Under the pieces are notes generated by a model. It was not told where the DNA came from. It ran no database searches and saw nothing but the letters and a program-made list of their open reading frames with translations. A DNA stretch of 14,580 nt from NCBI GenBank assembly GCA_028290685.1, contig JAQGJI010000227.1, positions 1-14,580 of the forward strand, read 5' to 3'. The position numbers and the translations under genes were made by a program. This DNA is from Devosia sp. Lineage in GTDB: Bacteria > Pseudomonadota > Alphaproteobacteria > Rhizobiales > Devosiaceae. Of this stretch, positions 14,294 to 14,580 are shown piece by piece. The number at the start of each line of letters is the position of its first letter. Position 1 is the stretch's first letter.

Positions 14294-14521
14294 TTAGACG
14301 ACGAAGAGCAGGATCAGGGCGACCAGGAACGAGAAAATGCCCAGAGCTTCAGTCACGGCGAAGCCGAAAATCAGATTGCCGACCTGGCTTGGAGCGGCAG
14401 AGGGGTTGCGCAGTGCGCCCGTCAGGAAGTTCGAGAAGATGCTCGACACGCCGAGGGCGGCGCCAGCCATGCCCAGGGTTGCAATACCAGCACCGATGTA
14501 CTTTGCGGCTTCGGCTTCCAT
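14294..14521 (-). CDS. atpE: ATP synthase F0 subunit c
   Basis: A 75-residue proteolipid with two membrane helices joined by a polar loop. The loop carries the conserved R38-N39-P40. The ion-carrying carboxylate is E58 in FAVTEALGIFSF; helix 1 has the Gly-rich GAGIATLGMAGAALG packing motif. The protein forms the rotor ring whose protonation drives rotation. E58 lacks the extra polar residues usual in sodium-dependent rings, so proton coupling is expected. ATG 14521 has AAAGGA about 8 bases upstream. It is followed by hairpins and then b'. The upstream subunit a gene is presumably beyond the window edge; 14522-14580 is non-coding as far as visible. Confidence 0.96.
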   Translation of the reverse strand: MEAEAAKYIGAGIATLGMAGAALGVSSIFSNFLTGALRNPSAAPSQVGNLIFGFAVTEALGIFSFLVALILLFVV

Positions 14522-14580
14522 TTCAGTTGTCCTTTCAATGACAAGATCGTTTCGGCGTCAACGCCGGGGTGGGGCTCAAC

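Overview
The window looks like a chromosomal segment of an alphaproteobacterium, most likely Hyphomicrobiales (Devosia/Pelagibacterium-like; the genus is a guess). The grounds are: high G+C coding sequence; a split F0 stalk (separate b and b' subunits next to subunit c) coded apart from F1; the thrC – M16 peptidase – GNAT gene order; a YqgE protein ending in the AGHA tail I recall from Brucella-type homologues; and a PrxII-type peroxiredoxin. No phage, IS, CRISPR, tRNA or rRNA was seen. Almost every gene can be assigned to a family.

Layout. Bases 1-2044 (+): 3' end of threonine synthase, an M16 zinc peptidase and a RimJ-like N-acetyltransferase one base behind it, probably one operon. Bases 2045-2256: intergenic, with a strong imperfect hairpin and a TATAAT box just before the next gene. 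Bases 2257-5136 (+): a large membrane sensor with signal peptide, periplasmic domain, seven membrane helices, PAS, degenerate GGDEF and an EAL domain with one altered active-site position. Bases 5177-5752 (-): YqgE/AlgH protein, convergent with the sensor and divergent from the next group. Bases 5874-7917 (+): an envelope/redox group, namely a secreted stand-alone DsbD-N-like protein, a type II peroxiredoxin and a small lipoprotein. Bases 7918-8019: a REP-like palindrome between convergent genes.

Bases 8020-12840 (-): the glycine cleavage operon, read gcvT-gcvH-gcvPA-gcvPB, behind a tandem glycine riboswitch. GcvPA/GcvPB (P protein in two subunits) decarboxylate glycine, GcvH carries the aminomethyl group on lipoyl-lysine, and GcvT passes it to tetrahydrofolate. 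The riboswitch lets free glycine control the whole set. An unusual palindromic spacer separates gcvH from gcvPA. Bases 13020-14521 (-): the end of the F0 ATP synthase operon, atpE (c) – b' – b, with hairpins after atpE and a good intrinsic terminator after b.

The observation most worth follow-up is the 7TM-PAS-GGDEF-EAL protein. Its cyclase site is lost, its RxxD inhibitory-site motif is kept, and the EAL KxD motif has become KSP, so it may be a c-di-GMP receptor rather than an enzyme. I did not find a convincing wholly new multi-gene system.
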